A program made the position numbers and the translations under genes. Below the pieces are notes generated by a model. That model searched no databases, was not told where the DNA came from, and worked only from the letters and a program-made list of their open reading frames with translations. A stretch of DNA of 64,000 nucleotides from Anadara kagoshimensis (Eukaryota > Mollusca > Bivalvia > Arcoida > Arcidae): positions 35,534,680 through 35,598,679 of the forward strand of contig CM037857.1 of NCBI GenBank assembly GCA_021292105.1, given 5' to 3'. Shown piece after piece: positions 14,401 through 24,654 of this stretch (the first letter of the stretch is position 1; the number at the start of each line of letters is the position of its first letter).

Positions 14401-15185
14401 AAATATCACATGACCGACAAGTAGTTTCCATCATTCCACAACTTTTCAACACATTGTTCATGATTCCAATGACATAATTACAAAACGGTAGCCAAGTTTG
14501 GATTTAAACATGATTTCTGTTTATTTCCTAAATGTTGTGTTATTTAAAAAAACACGCAACTGGTTCCACATCTGACATGACCAACAAGTAGTTCCCATCA
14601 TTCCACAACTTTTCAACACATTGTTCATAATTCCAATGACGTAATTACAAAACGACAGCCAATTGTGGTTTTAGCTGTTATATGTATTATAACTGTAAAA
14701 CCAAAAATTGTGTTATTTCAAAAATCACGCTACCGGTTCCACATCTGACATTGATGACAGTTAGTACCCATCATTCCACAACTTTTGAACACATTGTTCA
14801 TGGTTCCAATGACGTAATTCCAAAACGACAGCCAATTTTGGTTTTAGCTGTTATATGTATTATAACTGTAAAACCAAAAATTGTGTTATTTCAACTGTTT
14901 CAATTTGGATTTAAACATGATTTCTGTTTATTTTCTAAATGTTGTGTTATTTCAAAAAACACGCTACTGGTTCCACGTCTGACATTGCCGACAGTAAGTA
15001 CCCATCATTCCACAACTTTTGAACAGATTGTTCATGATTCCAATGATGTATTAACAAATCAGGAGCTAATTTTAGTTTTGAAGAGATATGTTTATTATTA
15101 CTGTAAAACAAAAAATTGTGTTATTTTAAAAACCTCGTAATCAGTTCCAAATCTGACATGGTCAGCAGTTAGTTCCCATCATCCA
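11402..15185 (-). repeat. Satellite array, right block, inverted
   Basis: The same monomers as the left block but reverse-complemented (CACGCTACCGGTTCCACATC, ACAACTTTT, TGACGTAATTACAAAACG). About 21-22 copies, with A and B kinds again mixed. A variant reading TTGATGACAGTTAGTACCC recurs at about 11847, 12367, 12867 and 14750, pointing to a local higher-order unit of about three monomers. Copies after 14890 become mosaic and diverged, and the array fades out near 15185. Confidence 0.93.
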
Positions 15186-15429
15186 TTATAAAATTTCACG
15201 GAGTAACCAATGACATTTATTCGGCTAAAAAGATTTTACCTTGAAATAACGTTTTACTAGACAGATTTTCATCCGGATAAAATTATTGATTACATAAGTC
15301 TTGTTTTGGCTGCTGCATTTTCACCTTTTCTAATACATTTGGATGCTTGTCGTACACTGGGAAGTGGCCAACTAACAAATCATCACACTGTGAAACATTA
15401 TTGTTTCAATTCAAGGAAGTAGACTTTCT

Positions 15430-15715
15430 AACAGGAAAGAGAAAAAATGCAGGGTTGGACTGGGGATCAAACATGGGACCTCCCGCACCACAGGCAAGTA
15501 CTTTACCAGACCGCTACATTCCTCTTGAATCGAAACTACCAAGTTCCATTCTGGCACCAACCTGTTGGTCGGCCCATTCCCAGGGTTGAACGAGCCCCTA
15601 AATGTAACAGGAAAGAGAAAAAAATCAGGGTTGGAATATGGATCAAACTTGGGACCTCCCGCACTATAGGCAAGTGCTCTACCACTGAGCTACCCAGACT
15701 GATACAACTTTAATT
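15430..15715 (-). mobile_element. Two tRNA-headed SINE fragments
   Basis: Read on the minus strand, 15640-15705 gives GGTAGCTCAGTGGTAGAGC (A-box-like) followed by AAGTTTGATCC (B-box-like), as in tRNA-derived SINEs. A diverged second copy covers about 15455-15535. The arms do not fold into an intact tRNA, so these are retroposon heads, not tRNA genes. Confidence 0.6.
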
Positions 15716-15739
15716 AAAATTTGAAAAAGTTAAGAAGCA

Positions 15740-16177
15740 TAGGGGACTGGACTTAATATGTGGTCTGTATTGCATTTGGAAAGTCCTTGGTTCTAGTCCT
15801 GGTTTGGCAATGGCACTGCATTTTTCCATTCCTGTTACATTGACATGGCTTTTACTCCCAGTGTGAATATCAACTATCAAAGTTGTAATTGTTTTGATGG
15901 ACTACATGTGAAGATGATCTGTGGCATAAGGATGGTCTTCTGGCAGATTTAGCTTTCGTTTTTAAAGCCAGTGATCTCTATCTTCAACAGTGGGTAAGTG
16001 GACTAAAGTAGACACTTACAGATTAATGCACCTCTCAGCACCTAGATTCAGATTTCACTTGTGGACAGATTCTAGTGAGAAAATGTTTACCAGTTTGCTT
16101 GCCAAATGTTGTTGGTTTTCACCAGGTTTTCTGTTTTCCTCAAATATTACAGAACTGACCACCTCAATAAAAGTACA
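15740..16177 (+). mobile_element. Degenerate SINE
   Basis: A B-box-like GGTTCTAGTCC lies near 15788. The end of the block carries AGTGAGAAAATGT, a CTGTTTTCCTC segment and a CAGAACTGACCACCTCAATA tail. The same tail type closes the copies at 21085-21300 and 26292-26465. It is followed directly by another SINE. Confidence 0.5.
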
Positions 16178-16445
16178 GCCATTGCGGTAGCTCAGTTGTT
16201 AGAGTGCTCGCTTCTGAAGTAGGAGGTCATGGGTTTGATCCCCGGCCAGTCATGACCCAAGACTTGAAAGATGGGATCAGTTCTTTCGGATGGGAACTTA
16301 AAATAAATAAGGCCCCTTGTGATGGTGGGCTAGGTACGCTAAAGAATCCTGCCGTATTATGCCATCAGTGCAACACAGGCATAATTTCTACACATTTGTC
16401 TATAGCTAGCAATGTGTCAATATAAGTGAAATGTTTTTGACTCAA
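16178..16445 (+). mobile_element. tRNA-derived SINE, nearly complete
   Basis: It begins with a tRNA-like head: GGTAGCTCAGTTGTTAGAG (A box) and GGGTTTGATCCCCGGCC (B box). A body follows (AGGCCCCTTGTGATGGTGGG, GCCATCAGTGCAACACAGGC) and a tail (TAGCTAGCAATGTGTCAATA, AGTGAAATGTTTTTGACT). Relatives in this window are at 18560-18775, 22440-22735 (minus), 26095-26215 and 30300-30612. Confidence 0.75.
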
Positions 16446-16539
16446 TAAAAGAACAACAATCTTGACTTTGGCATAAAACACTGTAAAAGGTGCCAATACC
16501 TTTGAATAATAAATCATAATTAAAAAAACATTTATAAGT

Positions 16540-16705
16540 CAAATTTTGTGGAATTGTCCTTTGTAAAATAAATCCAATTATGGGTATTGATAAGTAAAAA
16601 ACTACAATTGATAATAAATTTTGTGGAATTGTTTTTTGTAAAATATAAATCTAATTATGGGCCTTGGTAAGTAAACTACAATTGATATTAAATTTTGTGG
16701 GATTG
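16540..16705. repeat. ~75-bp tandem repeat, left part
   Basis: Units contain TTTTGTGGAATTGT, GTAAAATAAAT, CTAATTATGG and AACTACAATTGATA. Two and a partial unit are seen before the array is cut by the element starting at 16706. The array resumes at 18363. Confidence 0.75.
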
Positions 16706-16725
16706 TTTTTAGCTCACCTGAGCCA

Positions 16726-16757
<32 letters not shown>

Positions 16758-16775
16758 GTCCTTTGTCTGTTGTCT

Positions 16776-16825
<50 letters not shown>

Positions 16826-18365
16826 ACGAACCACTGGGCAGATTTCAACCAAATTTGGCACAAAGTACCACTAGGTGAAGGGGATTCAAGTTTATTCAAA
16901 TAAAGGGCCTCACCCTTTTTAAAGGGGAGATAATTGAGAATTATTGAAACTTTGTTGGTATTTTTCAAAAATCTTCTTCTCAAAAACTATTTGGCCTGTA
17001 AAGCTTAAACTTTTGTGGAGGCTGCCTAAGGAAATGTAGATTCAAGTTTGTTCAAATCATGGTCCCCGGGGGTAGGGAGGGGCCACAAGAGGGGGATCAA
17101 GTTTTACATAGGAGTATATAGAGAAAATCTTTAAAAATCTTCTTCTCAAAAACTATTAGGCCTGAAAAGCTCAATTAAAATGGAAGCATCCTCAGGTAGT
17201 GTAGATTCAAGTTTGCTCAAATCATAGTCCCTGGGGGTAGGGTGGGGCCACAAGAGGGGGGTCAAGTTTTACACAGGAATATATAGAGAGAATCTTTAAA
17301 AATCTTCTCCTCAAAAACTATTAGCCAGGAAAGCTCAAATTAAAATGGAAGCATCCTCAGGTAGTGTAGATTCAAGTTGTTCAAATCATGGTCCCCGGGG
17401 GTAGGGGGGCCACAAGAGGGGGATCAAGTTTTACATAGGAGTATATAGAGAAAATCTTTAAAAATCTTCTTCTCAAAAACTATTAGGCCTGAAAAGCTCA
17501 AATTAAAATGGAAGCATCCTCAGGTAGTGTAGATTCAAGTTTGTTCAAATCATGGTCCCCGGGGGTAGGGAGGGGTCACAAGAGGGGGATCAAGTTTTAC
17601 ATAGGAATATATAAAGAAAATTTTTTAAAATCTTTTTCTCAAAAACTATTAGGCCAGAAAAGCTCAAATTAAAATGGAAGCATCCTCAGGTAGTGTAGAT
17701 TCAAGTTTGTTCAAATCATATAGTCCCTGGGGGTAGGGTGGGGCCACAAGAGGGGGGTCAAGTTTTACACAGGAATATATAGAGAGAATCTTTAAAAATC
17801 TTCTCCTCAAAAACTATTTGGCCAGGAAAGCTCAAATTAAAATGGAAGCATCCTCAGGTAGTGTAGATTCAAGTTCAAATCATGGTTAAATAATAGTGTT
17901 TTTCCATGCTGTATTCTTTTATATAAGTATTTTTGATATAAAGTTAAATATATTGTTCATGAGAAATATATTAATTGTACTTGTATTTAAAAGCTAATTT
18001 TTAATGTAAATCCTGCTGTATTCTATAATTTCTATTTGCCATTTCCCGATTACAGTATTCGGCCTATGCATTTTCTCTCTTTTGAGATTGGTAGATTGCA
18101 TGATGAAAAATTTTTTTAAAATTATTTCATTGGTTGAAATGCTGTAAGAAAAAGGTAACGGAATAAGCCGAGGCTTGTCGAAACATCAACCTTTTACGGT
18201 ACATAGAAATACTTACAAATTGTTTAGTGAAAAGCATCGGTAGGAAGTATAGATTTCAGTTTTGTACAAAACCTCCCTCCCCTGCACTCACTTCAATACT
18301 GAACTCATTTCGGCTTCTACCTAGCAAGTTGCTCAGGTGAGCGATGTGGCCCCTGGGCCTCTTGT
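16706..18365 (+). mobile_element. AGCTCACC element with internal tandem repeats
   Basis: The 5' end TTTTAGCTCACCTGAGCC and the 3' segment GCTCAGGTGAGC, followed by GGCCCCTGGGCCTCTTGTTT, form short terminal inverted repeats (GCTCACCTGAGC against GCTCAGGTGAGC). The interior holds a GTCGTC-rich start, five to six tandem units of about 165 bases (GGTCCCCGGGGGTAGGG recurs near 17061, 17225, 17390, 17554 and 17722) and an AT-rich right part. No coding capacity. It sits inside a 75-bp tandem array, so it inserted after that array formed. Confidence 0.75.
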
Positions 18366-18546
18366 TTGTAAAATAAATCTAATTATGGGCCTTGGTAACT
18401 ACAAAACTATCATTGCTATTAAATTTGTGGAATTGTTTTTGTAAAATAAATCTAATTATGGCCTTGATAAGTAAAAAACTACAATTGATATTGAATTTTG
18501 TTAAATTGTCTTTTGTAAAATAAATCTAATTATGAGCCTTGGCCAC
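18363..18546. repeat. ~75-bp tandem repeat, right part
   Basis: Continuation of the array seen at 16540-16705 (GTAAAATAAATCTAATTATG in about three units), split by the element in between. Confidence 0.7.
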
Positions 18547-18785
18547 TTGAAAGTGGGTTATTTCTTTTGCCAAATACTTGGCATTACAAAATGAGTCGCC
18601 GTATTTTTGAATTGGAATTTAAAATAAACAAGGTCCTGTGTCACAGTGGGCTATGGCATAATAAAGGACCTTGCTGTATAATGCCATCAGTGCAACACAC
18701 AGGCAAAATTTCTTCATCGTCACCTATAGCTGGCGATGTCTCGATAAAAGTGAAAAATTCTTGACTGGGATGACAAACACCATTA
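18547..18785 (+). mobile_element. 5'-truncated SINE
   Basis: It shares AAAATAAACAAGGTCC, ATGCCATCAGTGCAACAC and the CGATGTCTCGATAAAAGTGA tail with the SINE at 16178-16445 but lacks the tRNA head. 18786-19339 holds nothing I recognise. Confidence 0.65.
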
Positions 18786-19339
18786 TACTTAACTCAACTC
18801 TCTGTTTATCTTGTGATTTTACAGTATTAGGGATTTTTCTGGTCTAGACTCAAGAAGAGGATTAAAAAAACCTGGGTCATTTTAATGCCATTATCAGGTT
18901 GACCAATTTGACGGATTCATCAGTTTTTGATGGATTGCTACCATAAAAATGATTAAGCGACAGATAAAATGAAAAAGTCAAATTAGATGGATTTTTCCCA
19001 TTTTGATGGGTTTTTTAAATTAAAAGTATTAAAAGTAACGTTGTATGGAAATTATACCAAAATCAAGCACTTAACGATGAAAAGGTACCTATATGGCAAC
19101 CATGCAGACAAAAAATGTACCGATCTGGACAAATAAATAAATTTGATTGGTCGGCCTGCATAATAAATAAATGTGAGTTTAAGAATTATTATCCTAATGA
19201 AAAATATTACAATAAATATTGCAGTGGCTAAAAGATGTATAACGAGTGTATTCATGGAATCCTTCATACAACAGTCAGTAGATGATGCCATGGCAACTGT
19301 TGCGAAACAAATGCAGTCAAAACTGTCTATACAGAACAC

Positions 19340-19440
19340 CCAAGAGAACCAGTAAAAGTCACCTTTATGGGCAGGTGACCTTTGTATAGGGGTGGCCTTT
19401 CGGGAATGCTCTACTGCACAGGTAGTTATTTTACATGAAC
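19340..19440 (-). repeat. GGCCAC-rich dispersed repeat
   Basis: On the minus strand it reads AAAGGCCACC, TCACCTGCCCATAAAGG and TTTTACTGGTT. It matches the plus-strand copies at 23578-23745 and 26478-26615. 19441-19797 shows no feature I can support. Confidence 0.5.
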
Positions 19441-19797
19441 TATATTTTCATTTATTGTTTTCAAAATCGCCATTGGCTACTAATTTCTAAAAAAAATTTC
19501 AGTAACCTATGTTACAAACTTTGTAAAAATTCTTGTAAATAAGACTTTTTGTTCACAAATATTGAAAATTAAGCTACAAATGAGTTTAATTTTATAAATT
19601 CAAGATTATAGAGAGCTCAAACTTGAAAAAAGGGATGTAACCTTATCAGTCAAAAATAAAATTCTAAAACCTGTAAACAGGTTATTCAGTCCAGTTAAAG
19701 CAAGTTTTTGATGCACGATTAAAAATTCATTGGATTATATGTTCAGTAATGATGGGAAAATGTTATTTGGTTCAATACGTTTACAATTAAGCTTGTT

Positions 19798-19977
19798 AGA
19801 CAAAACGACAGCCAATTTTGGTTTTAGCTGTTATAAGTATTATTACTGTAAAACCAAAAAACACGCTACCGGTTCCACATCTGACATTGCCGACAGTTAG
19901 TACCCATCATTCCACAACTTTTGAACACATTGTTCATGATTCCAATGACATAATTACAAAACGGTAGCCAAGTTTGG
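19798..19977 (-). repeat. Orphan satellite monomer
   Basis: A single ~165-bp type-A monomer in the orientation of the right block (CAAAACGACAGCCAATTTTG, CACGCTACCGGTTCCACATC). It lacks the ATTGTGTTATTTC stretch present in array copies and ends in the start of a type-B unit (GGTAGCCAAGTTTGG). It lies about 4.6 kb outside the array and abuts a tRNA-like SINE. Confidence 0.85.
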
Positions 19978-19984
19978 CTGACAA

Positions 19985-20240
19985 TTGTCTGGTCTTTGGT
20001 GGCTCAGTGGTAGATTTTCTGCCTTGAGAGCGGTAGGTTGTGGGTTTAAACACCAGCTGAAGACTGAAATTTGAGATACTGCTTCCTAACCTAGAGCTTG
20101 GTATATAAGAGGACATTTGACTAGTTCATCTGGTATCAGGATAATGTGGCCGGGGAAGTGGTATGCTTGTCTGCAGCGCACTGACTCTTTAAAGTCGCCT
20201 GGAGTGTGTGCTTGTAAAAGGCAGACCATCAAGTGCTCAC
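19985..20240 (+). mobile_element. tRNA-like SINE, different head
   Basis: GGTGGCTCAGTGGTAGATT (A-box-like) and GTGGGTTTAAACACC (B-box-like) sit 30-40 bases apart. They are followed by a non-coding body and a TGCTCACAAATTTCATACAA end. The head differs from the 16178 family, so it is a separate SINE lineage or an older copy. Confidence 0.55.
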
Positions 20241-20467
20241 AAATTTCATACAATCATAAATTTGTTCTTAGATTTATCCTAAGAGAGATCAATAAATTTG
20301 CTCTTGTTACGAATACCTGAATAATTGTTGGTGTGATGTTTAACATCATTACAACAACAATAATCATTGGGTCATGGTGACCAACACCAAAGTTGATTTT
20401 TAAAAAATTCAAAATAAATTATGCAATGTGTATATTTACATATTTAATATTTTGTTTATTGAAAGAA

Positions 20468-20545
20468 GAACAAGATCGCAGTGATAATGAGGACAATTAT
20501 GACCTAGAAAATAGTGATTACCTTGACGATACACCAGGGCTTCAG
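20468..20545 (+). CDS. Acidic exon, possible RRP1-like gene
   Basis: An exon-like block preceded by a T-rich tract ending AG and closed by CAG|GTATTG. The reading frame is open and strongly acidic (EEQDRSDNEDNYDL, then NSDYLDDTPGLQ), unlike the surrounding AT-rich noise. Low-complexity acidic regions like this follow the conserved domain in nucleolar RRP1/NNP1 proteins. I see no N-terminal domain in the window; those exons would lie upstream, beyond the satellite. The phase does not match the next block cleanly. Tentative. Confidence 0.35.
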
Positions 20546-20579
20546 GTATTGACATTCTTTTTTACTTGGGGTATATACT

Positions 20580-21084
20580 AGTTCTGTCACCATTTCTTGT
20601 TCAGGTCATACTCTCAGTCTATAACCTAGATTAGAACCAAAATTGCTGCTGTTTGCATGCATTTTGGAATTGAAAAAGGTCACATACTTATATTTGATTG
20701 TATGTGACCTTGACCTTTATTATTGGGGCTTTGTCTTTAATACAGACTTATTTTACTAAAATTAATAAATTGCCCTGCCATACACCACTTTCTTTCTAAG
20801 CTTTTTTGATTTCCTGTCCAACATGGCTGTCCAAATATCAAAATGGTCACAACTACTAAGCAGATATAGATTTAAGGACCGATTTAGTTAAAATTTTATT
20901 TAAAGAAAGACATTTATAACCATGTAATATTCAAGAATAACTGGCCCAAATTAAAAAAAATATTTATCGTGAAAAAATGATTGGTTGATATATAATTGAA
21001 ATTGTGTCTCGCATTGCTGTACAGATTTCATGTGCAAATATTGAATGTTGAGCAATATAAGGCCTTTTAAGCCTGTTGTTTTTA
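20580..21084. other. Intron-like DNA, nothing recognised
   Basis: AT-rich sequence with an AAGGTCACATACTTATA / TATGTGACCTTGACCTTTAT inverted match near 20676-20720, and otherwise no supported feature. Confidence 0.4.
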
Positions 21085-21300
21085 AATGTGTGCTCTTTTA
21101 ATAGCAAAATGGACTAAAACATTGTCAGGTCACAGATCACAGGACCCTTCATCGGTTAGGGTTGAATCCAACTCAGGTAGAACCTAGTGAGAAAATGTCA
21201 GTTTGTTTGCTGAAAGTCATTGATTTCTTTGAAATACTCCCGGTTTCTCCACCATCCCAGAACAGACGACTTCAATATAAGTGAAAGAATCTTTTCTTGA
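21085..21300 (+). mobile_element. Degenerate SINE
   Basis: A B-box-like GGGTTGAATCC near 21160 is followed by AGTGAGAAAATGTCAGTTTG, a TCTCCACCATCCCAGAACAG segment and ACTTCAATATAAGTGAAA. It has the same tail type as 15740-16177 and 26292-26465. Confidence 0.55.
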
Positions 21301-21637
21301 GGAAAAAGTACTCAACTGATTTTATTATCCACTACCTTTTGAAGAAAGATGGGGATATATTTCAAACTTACCTAGGTATGTCAGCACTTTAAAAACTTAA
21401 TTTTGCAACATAATTTAATAACATTTAATACAATGGTTTACCATGGTTATATCTTGAACATATTCAAATTTTGTGACAGGAGAACCAGATTTGACAGAGT
21501 TATTGTCTTTTGTTAATTTGAGTGAAATACCAGTATTTCTGACAAAGCTTTATTGTGAGGGATAATAAATACCACTTGTGATTCCTTGTTGATGTGTATT
21601 AAGTCTCTCCCAACACAGATGTTTTTCTTTGATTTAA

Positions 21638-22223
21638 GATAAAAACAACAGCAATGAAACAGAGAAGGTAACTAAAAATGACACAGAAAAAAAACTGTAA
21701 AAAGATTCAGGGGAAAGCACAGCATCACAGAATCATAGTAAAGCAGGCACAAAAAAAGAAAACTAAAAGAAAATCAGAAATTAAGAAACTAATGGAAGTT
21801 GTAGATATTGAGAAAACGCCAAAGAAAAAACGCTAATGTCTGAAACATCAAATGAGCTACAAAGTCTAGTTCAAAAAAGTTGATAAAAGAAGCAGAAAAT
21901 GAAAAGAAATCAGTGCAGTAGAGGATAGTGGACAGAAGTCTGAAACGTTCAGGAAAAAAAGCGCAACAAGAAAAATTAATGGATTCAGGAAGCAGTGTAA
22001 TTAGTGAGTTGAATGTGAGTGTGAAAGACAGAAAATCAAAATAGAAAAAACAACAAATTCTGATAGTGGTGATATCAAATAAATCACCAACTAAGAGACG
22101 TAATTCTGAGTTGGAATTTTTCCAAGTTTAAAAATTGAAAAAGACACCACCTGCTTTTGCTAGGAAAGCTGTGAAAAAAAATGATTCACACCAAATACAG
22201 AACCAAGGATAAAGAAAGCTAAG
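21638..22223 (+). pseudogene. Lys-rich exon block, possible RRP1-like, frame-broken
   Basis: It opens after TTTGATTTAAG and closes at a possible donor AAG|GTATTG. Lys/Glu/Ser-rich protein is seen in successive frames: DKNNSNETEKVTKND, then EIKKLMEVVDIEKTPKKKR, then TPPAFARKAVKKND, then EPRIKKAK. Three or more shifts and several stops interrupt it. The bias towards AAA/GAA codons and nuclear-type basic motifs argues it was coding. The shifts are either real decay or the single-base indels seen throughout this assembly. Confidence 0.35.
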
Positions 22224-22439
22224 GTATTGATAAAATAATAATAAATAAAAATAAAAAAGTAAAATAAAAGAATTTCCTATCTTAAAACTATGTGTCTACT
22301 TCTAGTAACTCAAGCTATCATTCTGTAATGTGCTGTTCTCATATATGCTATCTACAAATTAAAAAAAAATATAAAAAAATCTCTGCAGTACATAAATTAA
22401 TCCAAAAAATCAAATGATTATGAGTTGATTTGAGTAATA

Positions 22440-22735
22440 GTGTTTAATGTCCCAGTCAAGAATATTTCACTTACATCGAGATGCACCAGCTATAGGTGAA
22501 GGTGCAGAAATTTTGCCTATGCATTGTGCTTATGACATTATACAGCAAGGTTCTTTATCGTACAAAGTCTACCCTGACACAAGACCTCATTTATTTTATG
22601 CTCCCATCTGAAAGAATGTAGCTTACATTTCGTAATGCCGAGTGCTTGGCAAAGAACAGTCAGTATAGTGTGTTCAAACTCACGACATTTGTCTTATGAA
22701 GCGAGCACTCTACCAACTTAGCTACAGCAGTGGTA
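22440..22735 (-). mobile_element. tRNA-derived SINE, near full length
   Basis: Reverse complement of the 16178 family. The right end gives GTAGCTAAGTTGGTAGAGTG (A box) and the left end gives the tail (CCCAGTCAAGAATATTTCAC on the plus strand). The middle carries the TAATGTCATAAGC-type body. It sits inside the presumed intron of the RRP1-like locus. Confidence 0.7.
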
Positions 22736-23528
22736 TCAAATGATTATGGAATAAAAATCAAATGCCATTGATACTTTTGAAAAATATATCTTTTTGTTGT
22801 GCAGATTGATAATACTGGATTTCCTAAAACTTGTCATCCTTCAAAGAAATTCCTCACTTAGAAATTAGTTAACTTGTCTGTGTACATGGAACTACAAATG
22901 TATGTTCAACTTCATAAATCTGACAGGGAACATAAATTTACAAGCATGCAACATTTAGACTTTGGCTCTACAGGGTACATACATTTTTGTCAGAATACAT
23001 AGGGGGCCAGGTAATCTACCAAAAACATGTGTTAATTATACTATGCATATGTGCTCATTAAATATTTTGACCAAAAACTTTTAGTTGAAAAGGTATACTT
23101 GATCTGTGTTCAAAATGTTTTTGTTCAGTAGATGTTAATGTTGCATGTAAATTTTCGAAATATTTCCTCCATTTTAATTTATTATTTTTTTGTTTTGCTA
23201 TATTTTTCTATTACTATAGTTAACATACTATCAAAAGCTTAAGTGATACTCATTTAATAGTTACTTGAACACGACACCCCCCCTAATCAAAAATGTACCT
23301 AACTACTAAATAGAATATTGATCAAATATTGTACAATTATGTATATGTCTTGTATATGTAAAATTGTCCTTTTGTCACCCCGCAAGTGAACCCAGTGGCC
23401 TTAACTCTGGCACTTGACTATTGCCCAATTAGTGTCAGGGACAATAAAAAACACAAATTACAAAAAACAATTGTTTTATTTGTTTGTTGAAGGAATTACA
23501 AATTTCTCCCCCCCCCCCCATGTTCAGT
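22736..23528. other. Intron-like DNA, nothing recognised
   Basis: AT-rich sequence with a poly-C tract near 23506-23519 and no other feature I can support. Confidence 0.4.
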
Positions 23529-23577
23529 TCCACCAGGAAAAGAACAAAGGAAAAGAGTAAGCTTTGACATGAATAAT
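23529..23577 (+). CDS. Exon fragment with RVxF-type motif
   Basis: After a C-rich tract ending ATGTTCAG the frame reads PPGKEQRKRVSFDMNNN. KRVSFD fits the PP1-docking RVxF pattern, and RRP1/RRP1B proteins are known to carry a KVTF-type motif near the C-terminus followed by a basic and Ser-Pro segment. A dispersed repeat begins at about 23578 and may have overwritten the normal donor; no consensus GT in the right phase is visible. Confidence 0.35.
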
Positions 23578-23745
23578 AATGCAGTCCTTAAAGGCCACTC
23601 TATAATGGTCACCTGCTTATAAAGGCCAGTGGAATTGTATTCAAATTGTTCTTTATTCATATTATTTGAACCTGTATATTCATATTATTTGAACCTGTAT
23701 ATAAAAGCCACATGCCCATAAGGGCCACTTTTACTGGTTTCCTTG
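23578..23745 (+). repeat. GGCCAC-rich dispersed repeat
   Basis: It contains CTTAAAGGCCAC, TATAAAGGCCAGTGGAATTG and a GCCCATAAGGGCCACTTTTA end. A ~23-bp segment (CATATTATTTGAACCTGTAT) is tandemly doubled at 23658-23703. Relatives lie at 19340-19440 and 26478-26615. Confidence 0.55.
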
Positions 23746-24033
23746 AGTGCCGTATGGAAAAATTGCATGATGCAGAATTTAAATTAACTTTGGCAGGGGA
23801 AGTAATACCATACAAGACACAAATAAAATTTCAAAATGCCTTTGTTCACTACATGATTAAAGACTTTAAATAAATAAACATACAATGCCTATGATTTTGT
23901 TGTTAGAACAAAGGAATTATTGCTCTTGAAGGAACTGCAGTCAGCGATTAAATATATACTTTGTTTGTAACATTCTATTTGGCAGGAAGTTTATATATAA
24001 AATTATATCTATTTACACTCTTATATTTTGTAG

Positions 24034-24101
24034 ATTTTAATAAAGATGTTCACTTGAGCCCAGCAACACCATTTAAATTCAGAACAGAAGCCCAAGACTA
24101 G
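24034..24101 (+). CDS. Possible RRP1-like terminal exon
   Basis: It follows a T-rich acceptor ending TTTTGTAG. The frame reads DFNKDVHLSPATPFKFRTEAQ and then a stop (TAG). Together with the KRVSFD block this parallels the RRP1 C-terminal order: RVxF motif, an aromatic/basic stretch, then Ser-Pro and PF. ATTAAA near 24260 is the nearest poly(A)-like signal. The assignment rests on motif order only. Confidence 0.35.
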
Positions 24102-24654
24102 TATTCTAAAGACAGGGTTATCACCATTTATCGTCACATGCCAGTGAAAGAAAATGAGTCTTCAATACCTTCTTAACTTTAGAAATGAAGCATATTAGCC
24201 ATCCATTTAATAATGGATTTTACTTCATATATTCACTTTATATTAATTTGAAATTTAACATTAAATTTTTTTACTGCTTTTACATCTTTTTTTAACTTTT
24301 TTTACACCTTCTGTGTCCACTTCAGGTTTTGTTCCTTTTACTACCAAAGGAAGATAACACCATGTTTTAACGTTTAGGATTTCATTTAGGTTGTTAAAAA
24401 AGACAGAAATGATTAAAATAATATTTGAATTTGGTACAATTTCCATACAAAAAGTCCAAATTTTTAGTACTTTTAATTTAAAAAAAAAACCATCTCATAA
24501 TTTGAATTTTTTCATCTTATCCGTCCATTTATCCATTTTATGGTACAAATCTGTAAAAAAATGGATACACTCTGTGGAATTGGTTAGCCTGGTATCCTGT
24601 CACAAATGGGATTGTGACATTCTATTAAAACTGACACTCTCTGACTTTCTGACC

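Noticed and set aside
1978..15140. Many recurring ORFs of 70-150 codons with the same peptide (VSTHHSTTFEHIVHDSNDV)
   Set aside because: They are translations of the 173-bp satellite monomer. The repeat appears in both strand orientations, and monomer indels break the frame constantly.
2011..15185. CRISPR-like array
   Set aside because: There are no unique spacers; the whole unit repeats, in a eukaryotic context.
15347..15713. ORFs of 80 and 88 codons
   Set aside because: They overlap tRNA-like SINE heads on the opposite strand and have no protein-like conservation signal.
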